Part shown: positions 20,601-35,600 of the stretch, piece after piece
Position numbering within the stretch: the stretch's first letter is position 1
Layout: every line of letters starts with the position of its first letter
Position numbers and translations under genes: made by a program
The notes under the pieces: model-generated
What the model was told of the DNA's origin: nothing
The model's input: only the letters and a program-made list of their open reading frames with translations
Database searches by the model: none
Assembly (NCBI RefSeq): GCF_030463565.1
Contig: NC_134646.1
Location: 18,442,001 to 18,506,000 of the forward strand
Source: Pelecanus crispus
Lineage: Eukaryota > Chordata > Aves > Pelecaniformes > Pelecanidae
DNA length: 64,000 nucleotides
Reading direction: 5' to 3'

Positions 20601-23600
20601 AATTACTAAGATAATGATCCACCTCTCTTAATAGAGACTGTGCTTCCTTTCATCATCTATCCTGAAACTGCCTGTGACAAATTCAACGGCTTATACCCTG
20701 ATTTTGGATATCATTGGTTTTTCACAGGGAAGACTTATTGAAACAGGAGTCTTCAATCTATTTTGATGTTTCTTGTGTGCTGTTGGAAAAATCATGATAC
20801 ATACTGAGTACCTGGAAGAACAGCAACTTTCCTCAGTTACCTGATGACTATACCAGATGATACTATCAGATATTAAGATGACTAGAAGCATGAGAAATAT
20901 TTCTTGAAGAGGGATTTTGCCAGTTTAAATAAGCCAAAATGTGGTCTAAGAGAACTGAAATTGAAATTTTATTAAAATAAGTGATACCCTATGGGGTCAG
21001 ACAGACCATGATCCATCTAGCCTGGTGCTGTATGACCAACAGTGGCAGCAGGAGATGAGGCTGGCCACTCTACAGTCCCTTCCCCTCTGCTCCTCAGCAC
21101 CCACAATCACTGGATCAGGAATATCAGAAGGTATATCTCTGTCCATTGCCTTAAGTATCTATTTATGGACGTGCTGCCCATGAATTTTCTTAATCTCCTT
21201 CTGAGCCTGCTGATGCCTTCTGTGGGGAAAAAAAAAATGGCAGAAGTTTCATTACAGTGCAAAATAGTTTTATCTGTTTTGAAGTGATCCTACTAGTTTC
21301 AGTGAGTACCCCATAGCTCTCATATTGTGGCGTTTCCTGAGTAACAGTTCTGCATTCACCTCATCCATTGCCTTCATCACTCTGTAGACCTGCAGTATTC
21401 CCCACCTCAGAAAACACTGAATAAAACTGGTTCCCAACACCAACCCCTGGAAGACCCCATTACTGACTTTTCTCACAACAATACCAAGATCTTACACATC
21501 TTTTCAATATGGGTCTTAGCAATTACTACTACAGTAACCCTGAAGAGTACAAAACTCCTTCTGAAAGGAAGACCCTGTCCTGCTGCCATGCAGAAAAGAA
21601 ACTTAAGCAGCAGACGTTACCAGGCCCTGACTTTATAGCCTCATTATCCAACTACCTGGGAAAGCTGAAGGGTTTGTAGGGTTTTCTTAAAACAAAAACA
21701 AAAACAAAAACCAAAACCAAAAACAAAAACAAACACCCCACCAAAAAGCTGAACGGACTCTGTCATGTGGAATGATATCAGCATGAGCTACTAGTGAGAT
21801 CAAGACCCTTAAAACTACAGTTTGGACCATTACTAATAGTGCCTGTAAGCCCAAACCTTTTCCTATACTCTCTCCTCCTGTTGCCAGATGTCTCTTTTCA
21901 GCTCTTTTTCTGACTTTTGCTCCCCAGCTTGACTTCTGTCTTTTCCCTTCTCTGCTCTCTACTTTGATTTTTGTATGCAATACTCGGGACAGCAGCAGCC
22001 TATCATCCTCTTCATTTGAGCACACAGAATGGTAAGAAACAACTTTGCTAGTTGTTTGCTGGATGATTTACTGTTACCAAAAGGAAAATAAAGAATTTTG
22101 CTACTATGAACCACTATTATCTAGTATTAAACTCCTGATCCCACCTAATCCTTCATTACATTGCTCCTCCTTCCAATTCCTGTTTTTCCTTCACTCCTTT
22201 CTGCCTCTTCTTGTCTTCTCCCAGTCTCTGACAAATTTCTACATTCCCATCTCTACTTCTCTGTTCCTGTCACTCTTGCAAACATCTCTTTCATTCTGTC
22301 CTTGGTTCTATCCTCGATTCTGCTCTTCTTTCTCCTTTGCTTCCCCATCAGTCCTTCCCCTTGCTCGTCCAGCATCACTTCATTGCATTTCTTGCCATGG
22401 CATGTTTGTGCACCTCACTGTAGGGGATGATTGGTTGCAGGGGAAAACTCTGCATCCCTGGGCTACAGATGTTCAGTACAGAATGTAGATGCTAAGCATT
22501 ATCTACTGAATGCATTTAACCTAAGATTTGTGAATCAGCTAAATTTGGGCAGCTTTTCAACAAAATACACATCCTCCACACCAGGACTAATTCATGATAA
22601 ATTTCAGCTTCCTGACCCAAGGCAGGGAGCCACAAAATGTTTCAACAGAACAGTGTAAGCATGGAGGGTATTCAGAGCAATGGCTTTTAAATTCCAAACA
22701 CACACGTTCTACAAATAGATTGATCCGCTTTAACTGAAACACTGTCACTGGAAGGCAAGGAAATTACTTCAAGATGATAGTCTACAAGCAAAATTCCAGC
22801 TCAAAGATTTAAATTTAGGAAACAGTAGAAAGAACTGAAGACAGGATCTTGCAAACATACCTTTCTCTGCTGAAGTCTGCAAGTATTTTGGCACTTGCAA
22901 TCTCTGCTTCTACAGTTTTTCAATATGCAAAACTTGTAACATACTGTGATTTTAAATTCCTCAGGAAAAGGAATTTGTTGGGTTTTTAATATCCAGAATT
23001 TATAGCGCACGAACCACAAAAATTAGAGAAACTAAAACACAAAAATGTTACGTTCATGTAACATTAAAGTGTTTATACAGACTGCTGACAAGCCTAGAAA
23101 CCAAAATATACCGTGTACGTAAGATATTGCTTTGTGAACAGCAATAATTGAAGTTAGACATATTGCACATCTGTATTTTTTGTATTGCTGTTTATATCAT
23201 ATAATTTAAGAATTATATGATGTGCAACACTTACATTAAGAGTTTCCACATTATATTATAAATTTTGAGTGTTTGCTGCAACAACTCCCAAGTAATCAGA
23301 ATGAATTACATTGCTAAAATTTTATTTCACGCAATAACTTTAAAATGAATGTAATTGAAATACAAACATATACTATAAACAAAATTCTACAACACTGAAA
23401 AAAACAGATGATAAACCTATTCCAGCTGTGTTTTGAACTACGATGACAACACATACATGTAAATTTAGACACAATAAAGCAGAATATGTGGATTTTTTTC
23501 CCAACCATATCTAAGTATGGAAAATTGAATACTAACCAAGGTTAGAGTTGAGTATTCTGAGCTGAAGCTTCTCCCCCCGAAACACAGATTTTCCAACCAT

Positions 23601-26600
23601 AAGTTGCTTCTGTGATTGTTTCTGCCAGCGTACAAAACTATGCTAAGCACCTCCCAAAGCACCACCTCAAAGAGCTTGAAAACTCATTTAGAGACTGTCT
23701 TAGAAGAGTATAGTTACTCAGTAAGAAAGGGGTAGAAACCAAACTGAGATAAGACTATGAAAATTATCTAGAACTTGCATGCACTGAGTAGATGATCATG
23801 AGATCTAACATACCACACACAATTATTAAAAAGATTATTCATTAGGAGCAAAAATCAATATGGGGTGGTTTTCTTCTCTATAGCAATGGCAGTCTCCTAA
23901 GGGTATTTTCAAATTGCAGTGAAGACCGTGACAAATAATTATTTGCTACACTTATAAAATTCAGCTGATGAAAATCCATTAACCTTATGGTCATGGTTCA
24001 CTTGAATTTTATACTTGAGGCTTTTACTGAAGAAATGCTATATTAAAAGGCAAATTAAAGCCATTAATCTTTAACTCTTCCACTACCTGCAAAATGCAGT
24101 GGGTTTTGTGATCTTTTGATTAAATAAAGTATAGGCTTTGAACCCTTACTAATACCTATGCAATTTTACAAAGTCATTGGCTTGACGTGAAGACAAGATG
24201 TTGATTTATTTATTTTTATTGTTTATTAATAAATTTCTCAGCCACTTGCCTCTATAGATATATCTATATGAAGGAAGGAATGAATGAAAGAAAAGGTCAC
24301 CCTGTCAACATTTCAGTTTCATGACATGCCCTTCAAGATTTAACAAACGAAAGGATGCTTTTACTCCAAGTACTCCAACTGGTATAGAACACGACATGAA
24401 TCAATTTTACTGTTCAGCTTTTCCCTAGCGTAGTTTATCTATGATTCTGCTAGGTATGAAACTGAAACAACTCTGCAACTAATCTTTCTCACAACGTGAG
24501 CTTCAGACTCTCAAATAATCCCCAAAGCGCACAATTTCAGCAATGTTCTAAAAGCTGCATTTCTGACTTGTATTTCCTCGGAATGTCTCAAAACTTTGCA
24601 CAAATCCCTTTTAACATCTCAGATTTTTGAAAGGCAGTGCTTTGTAAAAAGGCAGAGCTGACACTGTGACAGCCCTGGCTTACAGCAGCAGGAGTCTTGT
24701 GGGCACTTCCACATTTCAAAACAGACTCAGGAAAGGAAAATAAATTGGTTCCTCTGGGTGAAACAGCATACAGTCTTTGTTTAGGGTAAAATAACTTTAC
24801 TTCTCAGAACAAGCAGACTATTTAGAGTTAAGTTATTCATTAAGATATCTAAACATTACATGGTAGATGTACTGCGATATGCCTAAGCTCCACTGAGCAA
24901 TACAGTATTTAAAACAAAAACAGGTGGAAGGCATTGATTAGACTTTGAATTTCCCCAGAGCGACTGAAATTTTTCTAGCAGTTTTCTAGCACGAGAATAC
25001 AAGAAACAAAATCAGAATGTTGTTCCAAACATCACTATTGAAAACTGCTAGTTTTGTCAATAACGTTCCAAAATACAGGTCTATAATGACATAGGAAAAT
25101 AGAAACTAGAATTTAACATTACAGATTCAACACTTATGACCTTTTCCTTCCCTTTTCTACCCTCCTCAAGCAAAAACCAACGAAAAGTGTTTGTCAGCAC
25201 AGCTCATGGGTAGGTACTATTCATTTTAAATGCCCCTACTTTAATCATGCGGTTGCCACTTGCCTTCTAACATGATATAGTACAGAAGCCCTGGGAAAGA
25301 CGCTGTAGATTGTTTAAGCATAAAGCCCAACTGGGACCACTGGGAGAGAAAGAAAACAAAACAAAACAAAATAAAACCCAATCCGCTGTACATATGTAAT
25401 TCTGGCCCACAGAGAGCGGAACTTCCATTGCCTCTAGCAACATTCCTAAAGCTGTGGGTACTGACTGAAACACTGCAGAAATTGTTTTAGCCGGCAAGGG
25501 ATTTCTAGATATTTTACAGATTTGCTGGCCTACCTGACAACATAATCACAACTGAAAGTGACAGATTATCAACATTATTATTGTAAAAAGAGAAAACACT
25601 GTGATATGTACTTGCTTTATGGAAAGAACTGGGATGAAGGGTAGGCTGAAAATCTCAAAAGCACTTGTACAAGGACAGCCAAAGGTGCAATTTCAGAGAA
25701 CTGAAGAAAGATTAAAAATTGAAGCAAGACTCTACATTAATTTGGAAAAATGGCCTGGGACAGAAATATACACATTCCTACTTAATTTCCCCAGCCTCAA
25801 ATCTGCACTTGTGGCTGCCACAGCATTCAACGTTTGAATGCCCTCTCACCCCTGCAGACAGCCCTTTCACTGTGGAAAAGAGACCTACACAGAGAGTTAC
25901 TTCTGCATATTCCACCACCAATGTATTTGACATTTTGAAAACATAGGGATGCTAGAACAGATTATAGTACACAACAGAACTTTAGAAGGTTTTAAGTAGA
26001 ATACACTGAACTACACTGAAGACTTCAGTGGTAATGGAGCATTCACTGTTCAATATAAGTTATAAAATGGAAAAGATGAACATCAAAATTCTTTCAAATA
26101 TATTGACATATTCTTCCATCTTAAGAATTAATATGAATAGAGTCAAGAGAAGAAGAGGTGTGAATTTAAAAATGCTCACAGTTTTGCACAACATCTGAAA
26201 AATTCAATAATTCTGTAAAACGAACATGAGGGCGAAGAGGTATTTTCTCCCTGAAACATCTAATCCAAATAAAGGAAAAACTTTTGAGGTTTCAACTCAA
26301 GAGAACATTGGAAATCCCAGCAGCTGGGCTCTTCCATCACGTTATGAAAGTCAGCTTGGAGTGTAGTGCTGCTATACGCTTACAACAACAAAGCTCCTCT
26401 CTTGCTCTTGTTAAATAGTTAAATAGTTTTATATAGGAAACACTTCTTTACTTGTGAGGATGACTAAGCACTGGCAAAGGTTGTCCAGCGAGGCTGTAGA
26501 ATCTCCATTCTTGGAGATATTCAAAAGCCATCTGGACATGGTCCTGGGCAACTGGCTTTAGATGGCCTTCCTTGAGCAGGGGGGCTGGACCAGATGATCT

Positions 26601-29600
26601 TCAGAGGTCCCTTCCAACCTCAACCATTCTGTGATTCTGTGCCACTCAGACCACGACTACTGGCAATAGAGACCATAACTTCAGATAATTCAGGTAGCCT
26701 GAATGCTGACCCAGCAATGTGATCTTGCTTCATGTCTCTGCTGCATTCTGTAACTTTCTACTAGATCTGGTAATGCTTATTCATTTTTTCCCCCTTCCCT
26801 TTCCTTTCTTTTTCATTCAAGGAAAAAGTGTGAATATTTTTAATTCAAGGAAAGTACTCTTGATATTTCTGCTTCACTGCAGTATAGCTGGCAGGTTCTA
26901 CTCTGCTTCACAGGTACGATTTTATAGGAACCATCAAAAGACCTTCATTTTGTATTATAAAATAATTTCCATAAACCCATAAGCTTAAAATATCTCCTGC
27001 ATAGTTTTGGACTTGTTCCATGTCTCTTGCAGCTGAAGGTGTGGAACCTAGCTGCCTGCTCAGCAAATGCCAAAGGGCTAAAGAGTTGAAATATAGACAT
27101 ATGCCCATAAACTTCCTGAAGCTCAGCACAACACATGCTATCTCAAGCTAAGATGAAGGAATACAGACAGATATACCAAAAACAGGGAAAGCCAACATCC
27201 AAACCAGCATCTTCAACGACCTCATGCCTTCAGACTCAAAAGTAAAGAAGTAGCTTGCCTTCTCCTGGTCAGCAATTAGTAATATTTGTATTCTTTAGTT
27301 CAAGGAAATGCCTACAGGATATTCCTTACTATATGAACAGAGTTATTTTAAAATTAAAACCAGTACTATTAAGAGTACATGGTCCCCTTAACTACACTTT
27401 TTTCAGAATGCTGCTATTATGGTCTAGTACCATATATTTCTATGGCCTGGCCATAGAAAGAGTTTCCACACAGCTCCAACATTGATAGCTTTTCTCGATA
27501 CCAGAACCGACAGCCCTTAGCACACATTTGAGTACACTCACCTTTATCTTGTCATCTGTTTCCATAGTGGCTTGAAGTCTCCCATTCACACTGAATACAC
27601 AGAAGAGGCCATTTTCATAATATATGACACAGTGGCCTTCTCGTGAAGCTTGAATAAGTTTTGGTCTCAGGCAGTTTTCAGGACCTTCTAATGTCCTCAG
27701 TAGATCTCCATTCATAGAATGTATGAGACATGGTCCTTCTAATGAGACAGAATAAAATCTCTAGTTACTGATTTACATGCTCATTTAGATACATCATATA
27801 TCAAATAATAAGTAATGACTTCTACTTAGGTAATCACTATTATAATACCTTATAATGATTTTTACCATGCTTAAGTAGATAGCCTATGGCTTTAAGGGTG
27901 CCAGACAGTAAAATGAACAGCTTATCCCTTAAAAGCTTTGTATTAAGGTATTATAGAGCACCTATCAAAACTAGTTAGAGCCCTAGCAGATTTTCTTTTG
28001 TGGATTTTCTTTTAAAACTGGTAGTAGTTAATTTTGAGAGCACAAAAATAAATGTACCGAATCCTAAAATGAGGTTTTCAAAATACGTAGACACACAGAG
28101 GTAAGTGCAATGAATTTACATACGTAGGTGCTCTAAAAGTGTTCTCGTATTGAGATTTTAACCCATACATGATCCACTAAATATCTGTTGTTTAATATAT
28201 TTGGACAAACACCTGATTTGCGTGTAAGCCACAACTGTTCACATGCCATGAAACAGAAACACACACAGGTGCATATGGTGAGTACACCCAACTTTGAAAA
28301 AGAGTCTCTGAAAAAGTCTCTCTTACTTTGGAAACACTAAGCAGAAAGATCCTAACTCTAAGAAATTTCCAGTTTAAAAATACGTGTGGACCAGCAAATA
28401 GGAAAATGATAAACAATACCCATGGAATCAACGCCATTCTTTACAATTTGCCTGCCAAAAGCAGGTCTTTGAGAACACAAATTGGGCATATTAAAGGCTT
28501 TGTAGCTAAGCTCAAAAAGCCTGAACACAATTACTCCAAATTTTAGTTGGAAGTTTATATATACCCTTCATCAAACTAACAAGACAGCACATTCTTTTTC
28601 TCCTGAAACTCATTTTTGATTCCCTTTCTGAGAAGTTATCCATAACAAACATTCTTCACCATCCTGGCAGTCAAGAGCTGTAGCCAACTGTACGCTATAT
28701 GCAATTACACTGGATAAACAAACACAAAGAAATAGTCATCAGTAGGCTGTAATAGGGAAACTGAGGTGGTTGCCTCTTCTTGTAAATGTCTGAATAATCC
28801 TCAGTTTTAACGTGTTTAAACAGAGGTTTCAAATCCCACAGCAACTAAAAAAAGGTTAGAAATAAAACCACCATAAAGTTAATAAATTCTGCCACCTGAG
28901 ACTATATACCTTTTTGCATTAGGATTATAGCTTCATGAACAGAAAGAAATGACAACAGCTGCCTTACCTTTTGAACCGCTTATTACCAAGCCAAGTTCAG
29001 CACAAATGGCAGCACAGGTGATCTCATAGTCATGTCCTGTCAAAATAGCTCGAGGAGTTGCAAAATCACCTTCAATGAGAAAACAATAAAAGCAATCCTT
29101 TGTTACAATCTATTTCTAAAATCACTGCTTTCAATCACTGGAGCGTCTTCAGTTTCCTTGCTCTTTGAGTTCATGTTCCCTACAAATCACTTATATCTAC
29201 TGTTTGCGTATGGTTGTTCAGTACTCATATCTACATAGTACAGCAGCAGTATACTATAGGAACCCAGCCTGCACATTTTCTAACACACATTAATATAAAA
29301 GTCAGGTGTGTAGTGAAAACAAACAGAAGTTGGAGCACACAGATTTGCATTTTCCCCTCCCTCCATCTCCCCCCCCCCTTTTTTTTTTCTGTGGAGGAAG
29401 AGATTGTAATCAATTACTACCTTTTCCTGTAACAGGCATAAGTAAACACAAGTGTCACTATGACAGGTACTGAGAGGAGATACCTACAGTGCTCAAAGAT
29501 GAAGTAAAACATCCATTGACTTATTTTAATCTAGTAACTGCTCAAACCTCAGCCTGATGTCTAGTTCCTTGTAAGAATGTGGAGCTTGGAACCTAATCAG

Positions 29601-32600
29601 TATGAATTTTGGAGATTGCAAAATCAAAACACCCAAACCCAACATTAATTACCATTGCTCCTAATAGACATTTACGTGTAACAAGAACAAATAAAACTCT
29701 ATTTTTCTGAGATTCTCTTTGTAATCAAACATATATGGATACCATAAAGAAATTTTACAACTGGCACATTGAAAGGAAAAAAAAAAATATTCTCCAGGTC
29801 AAGACACAGAAAGGGTAAGCAAATGCTACAAAGCTCTTTAAATAGTTTTATAACTTCACTCACAGGTCATTCACTGGATCACTCTCTTCAAGAATGATAG
29901 CATTTCATGGAAATCACAATGTTATTTTTGTAATACCATATAATTAGTTCATTCATAGCATTTTACAAAGCATTTAAACTCTCAAGAATGTATCTTGAGC
30001 AATGTTATCATGTAGTTTCAAAAAGGATTAGACGAGTTTTTAAGCAGCAGGGAATAAGTCACTTCACAATAAATGATGATATGTGAGATACCAACAAGGC
30101 AGTAAAGCAGTGGTAAAATCAAACTTTTTTTACTTCAAAATCAGGAGATGATTTTGCAAAGAGACAGAGTAATAATAGGGCCAATGACTCCTCTGGTTAC
30201 TAAGGTAGCAACATTTAAATTATATTTGGGGTTGTAACTTTTCAAAAGATAAAAAAAGCATAATGTCATTAGTTTGTCCATGTAGAGGCTTAACAGTACT
30301 AGCAATACTGGTACTGGGTCTCATTAGAAATTATGGAAATCTATTAAAACAGGTAGCTACCCAGACCCTGCATGTGTACAGTGAGAGACTTCCATGGAAA
30401 AGAAGTGCAGATCTGGGCTTGCATAGATAAAAGCTTAGCTTACTCTTAATATTTTATATTTTTACTCAGATCATTTGCAACACCTCCCAGAGTGTCTGTG
30501 TAGCTGCCACATTCAAATGGCTTTTTAGAAAAGGTCATAATCCATGACAAAGTCTCAGATCAAGGATTTCAAAATTTGATTTATTCTGCAGTTACTGTTA
30601 TAATCTATAATTTATATCCACAATACAAAATCCTGAAAACTAAATAAATCTGTTTCTTCTTGATACATACATATACATGAAATATAAATGTGTGCATATA
30701 CACACACACACATATGCATGTATGTAATCAGCATGTTAAATCTGAAAATGCTTTGATGCAACTTGCTGAATTGTCCCTAATCTCTTAATAAACAACCACT
30801 AAAAGCTATTGCTTTTGTTTCATATGATGTTTGGCAAAACACACTCAAACCCAGGAAGTATGGCAGACAGTTCAGAAGCAAAGGAAAAACTCCCAACAAA
30901 TTAGAAGCATAAGGGTAGACTTAATGACCTCTAGGTACTTCTTAGGTGGCTGGTCCTATGAATGCTCACAAACCTTTTAGAAAAAGTTTGCTCTACTGAA
31001 CTTGCCTCACCTAAACATAGTGCAGGCATCTTAGAAGATTCATGAGTGAACATTGTGTAGACAAGCCACAATTCTGCAGTTTTAGGGGAAAATCTAACAG
31101 CAACCATAACAGTCTTATTATCCAGTAAGAATTTAATTTTCTTGACCCAATTCTTTCTCTCTGTTGTCCCCAAGCCATAAAAGAGGAGGCAGCTTTGTGC
31201 ATTTAAAGCTCTTGCTAGTTTGCTTGCTTTTAAATAAGCTGCCTACGTTAGCAAAATTCTAGAATTCTGGTTTTATTGCTTTATTTTTCTTTGCTTTCAG
31301 AAATTCTATTTAACACATACTTGCATAGATCAGCAAGCAATTAATCTAATTATATGCTACACATGTTAATGAAACTTTTGAAATCAGGGAAGTTTTAAAT
31401 GTACAATGTTGCAGTGAATATAATATGAATATAAGATGCTGGAGTCAGAAGGACTTATAAGAAGCAATGTCTGAATGAATTATTAGGAGGTGCAGACAAG
31501 ATCTTTAGAGTAAACTTATTGCTTACAGCAACTACATTACTGTAGGCTTTACCTACATTAGGCTGTCAGTAACTATATACATGAAATGTAGGAGATAAGA
31601 TTCTTAAAACAAGAAGTAGAAACTGAGCATATATATTTATCACAGTCCACAGAAAAGTCAAATTATGTAAGTAACGTTTGCAGTCTTTTTAGAATTGGGA
31701 CGTGATTTCAAACATAAAAGAGTACAAATCTACAGGTGGCAGGATCACCATTTCATAAATTATATGAATTGTTTTCTAAATTACACTTGTTCTAAAGAAA
31801 TACTTTAATGCAAAAGCGTGATAGAAGAAATCTGAATAGTATCTTTAAAGAAATTGGGATGTGAATAAATACTGTAAAAGAGGAGTCCTGCGAAAAGTCA
31901 GGCTTACTCCTTTGATAAGAATGTCAAGTATTTAGGGGTTTCCAAGCCTCTGATTTTCCAAATAATGGGGTCAACTTAAAAGCTGGTCGTAGAGCAGAAC
32001 AGATTTCTTTAAAAGCTTTTAAATTGTTATTGCTTTAGAAGATTGTCATGGTTTTCAATAATGCAAAGAGAAAATTTTATTTTGTTGCTGGTTTAAGGGG
32101 CACCACTTCAAACTTTTCTAAATTGTTTTAGGGGAACCGGCTTGCAGACCTTTTGAAAAGCTGGGGAAGTGACTTCAAAGGGAAAAGAGTCTTTGTCCGC
32201 TAAGCAGGTTTACGACCACTGATGCAAACCCTAACTAAGGACTGAAAAGAATACTCAGTGCATCTTTATGGAGATCCTTAAGGAAGATGAACAAGTCAAA
32301 TGAGATTAAAGACAGTTCAAATCCTAGCACTAATAACCAAGACACAACAGTTTTACAGATGTGCTTTTCTCAGCATAGTATATAATAATATCCTTAGTCT
32401 ATACCATTGCTGGATTGCTACTTGAAGTTGAACGCTGTAAGAATCCCAATGCCACATTCACATTGCAACAAATGTCGTCAATGATTTATTTAAGTCACAG
32501 GAGGTATGCGTAAAGTTATTTTCCAGTAATGGACAGAATACTTTACCTTTACAGTAACCACTCAAATTATTTCAAAAGAACTCTCCTACATTCCAATAAA

Positions 32601-35600
32601 TAATTTCTGCAAAGCTGTTTTCCCATAGAAAATAGCATAAAATATCACTCTTCCTTAAGTGACCAAAGTACATTTTAAATCATAAAATTCAAGCTTCAGA
32701 AGATAAAAGAAGAGCACGTGATATCAGGTCAGCTTATGGTGATATTTCAGTGAAAAAATGTTAGGCGTTTGGAAATTACGTTTAAAAAGGAACAGTGGGA
32801 TTATAGCAAAGTCAAAACTTTCTTCTAGTTTAATGACATCCAGAAGAAGATACTCCTTACTGGATAACAAGAAATTGGTTTGTGTTGCTGGGTCTTTCTC
32901 CACTATTTTTTCAGCTTCGGTGATGTTACAAAACAAAACAGGATCATGAGACTTCCGCTTTCTATATTTTCAGCACTAAGCTGTAAGAGCTGAGCCAAAC
33001 ATAGGAACTCATTTAAAGAAAAATCTCTCCCTAAAAAGAAATCAAACTAGAGATCGACTGAAAAACTTACCTCACAGTGAAATATGAGATACACTTACTA
33101 CTATTTCTGGATGAGATAATATTATGCAACACATTAAAATATAAAATATTTGAGTATGCTCCCTTTTATGTTTTATGCTGAGAAGACAGTTAATTACGGT
33201 AAGTCACAGAGAGCCAAACAGTCATTTCTAAATTATTATTCTATGATTACAGAGGCTGTAGGGCACTCTTAAATGGCAAATTAATTATGTGATTTTACAT
33301 CAATATAAAATTCGAATTAAATGAAGCATCAGTTAATCTAACTATCTTTTACCTACTTCTTATGAAAATCAGTGATTGAGTACTTTCTCAGAAGGATACA
33401 TCAACCAAACCAAATTATATATGTAAGAAAAGTCTTCTAAAAATCATTTTACAAATTTTGAAGTTGCTTCATATGATAAAAATTGAGGAAAACAATAAAA
33501 GGTTTGAAATCAATTTGTGAAGTACAAATGTACTTACAGAATATATGATATTTGGACAAAAGTGCTTTCAGCAAAATGTAAGTAAATCAAGAAAACTAAT
33601 TTGCTGCTAGGCTTCTGTGTTGATTATATAGCAAGTTTCAGAGTTCAATTACATCAAAGTGATGACTGTCAATTATTATATAAACTCTGTGCATTAACAT
33701 TATTTATAGATCACACACAGCGAACATTTAAATAACAGCCAACTGGTTAAAAACACATTTCACTGGTGCAGAAAGGCTAGCTCTTTGATGGATGTGAGAT
33801 CTTACTAAAGTGATACCACACAATATTACTGAAGTATTCCTAAAACTTCAGTTTGAATAATCTTTTCTTTGTAAATATGCATTTTTATGTAACAAGGTAA
33901 TCTTTTTATACTATATAGGAACTTCATTGTTGTCCGGTTCTTCACATGACACTCCATCAGCATTCCCTCTAATTCCTTCAAACTACTTCCCATCTGTTCA
34001 GACTTTTTTTTACAACAAAAAGTACAACCTTATGCCTAGATGCAAGTTTTGTTTTTGCAAAAAACACTTCAACCGTACATTTTCTGAAAAAGGAACAATA
34101 TCGTTGAACAACATATCATTCCATCCTGAAGCAAAATCTTAAAACATAAAACACAGAACATGCTTTAGTGCTGTTATGTTTGCTCAGTAACGAAAAAAAA
34201 AAAGATTTAGATTTATCTTGTAGAATTCATTTCAGCAAATATAACACAGGAAAGGTTTACTGTACCCCTCCCGCAGTCACACTGTGCAACAAGTGACTAA
34301 CATATATTCAGTACCAATATGAGATTTTTCCTACACATTGTGTCATGAGAACAGATTCACTATGGTTCCAAAAGAAGCACAGTAAAGAAAAAGATTTAAC
34401 AGGCCTTCATGAATTGGATATTACAATTCAGATTTCAAAAGTCAATAATGCCCAGCCTCTTAATTCCTACACCATATGCAATACGAAGCTTTCTGGAACG
34501 AGTTCACCCTTAGTGGGGATTCATCTGCTGAAGTCCTGGAAGTCATTCAGCAGGACTCCTCCCACTGAATACAGACCTTTTTGAAGCCCCTGGAAAGTAT
34601 CTGCAGGTGAATATTCAGGGTCAGTGTACACTAATATTTTAATATTTGCACCATCCTGACTTCATAAACTGCTACTTAAATATCAGCTTTGAAGTTTAAA
34701 ACACTGTCATTTTTGTTTGAGAATGTTCTAAAACAGCTTTATGAAGGGGCTTTTTTTGTTTATGCTAAAAAAATAGTCTGTTTTCTTCGTATTTCTCTCT
34801 TGTGGATTATGGTTATAACTATTCCATTATCTAGTGAGTCCAAGAAAAAAACCAACAAACCTCAACAGAAAAGGAAAAAAAGCCATCAAGCAATTATTTC
34901 AGTCAGAAATAGCGCCTACTGCAGAATTGTTGTAAGATAAAAGACATCTTACAACGTGCTGAAACTGACCACTAGTTGAAACTTACACAATATTTCATAC
35001 CTTGGGCAGAAAATAATCTGAGATGAGAGGTTTCAGATGAGAATTCAGCTCAATTCACCAGTTTTTGATTTTTTTTTGCTATTAAAATATTAAAATAATT
35101 TATTTTTGTTTAAAATAAGAAAAATGTATCACTGCAAAGTACTACTGTTCCGTAACAGCATGTATACAAGTCTGTGCTTTAGCTTTTGGATTGCTTTCGT
35201 AAAGTTAATTTCAGACCAACACACCAGTAGCGCATTGCACTAGATAGATGCTTACCACCTTTAGGTATTGATGTAACTGGGAATACCGATGGCATACACC
35301 CAGTTCAGAGCATACATAAATTAGCTGTCTTTTTAAAAGTAACTGTTTTAAAACATACTTTTTCAATGAAGCAGGCCATAATTCTAATTACATATAGCAT
35401 TCTTGCACTCAGTGGAATAATGCTTTTTGTGATACTAGTGTTAATAGAATTTACATCCAGAAACACTTACAAAATAATTTCCAACCCAAGTCAGGATTAT
35501 TGTATTGACCAAATAATTTTTACAACATTTAAGTTGGTAATTTTATTCTAGACTATAAATTACTGTATCTTCTGCATTACTCTGTTCTGTCTTACATGGT

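Larger units (their letters stand above)
20104..27541 (-). other. LRBA: LRBA intron
   Basis: This 7.4 kb intron contains an old CR1 fragment (about 20990-21440), an (AAAAAC)n stretch (21689-21735), a pyrimidine-rich tract (about 22140-22420, purine-rich in the LRBA sense), a nested inverted repeat (23163-23227), an A/C simple repeat (25353-25376) and a CR1 tail (26435-26640). I see no hidden exon. Confidence 0.8.

Noticed and set aside
22045-22488. 147-codon open frame on the + strand
   Set aside because: Explained by the C/T-rich tract, which encodes runs of Ser, Leu, Phe and Pro in any frame.
30905-30965. Short CR1-tail-like sequence (AGACTTAATGACCTCTAGGTA)
   Set aside because: Resembles an old CR1 3' end, but it is only about 60 bp with no flanking support.
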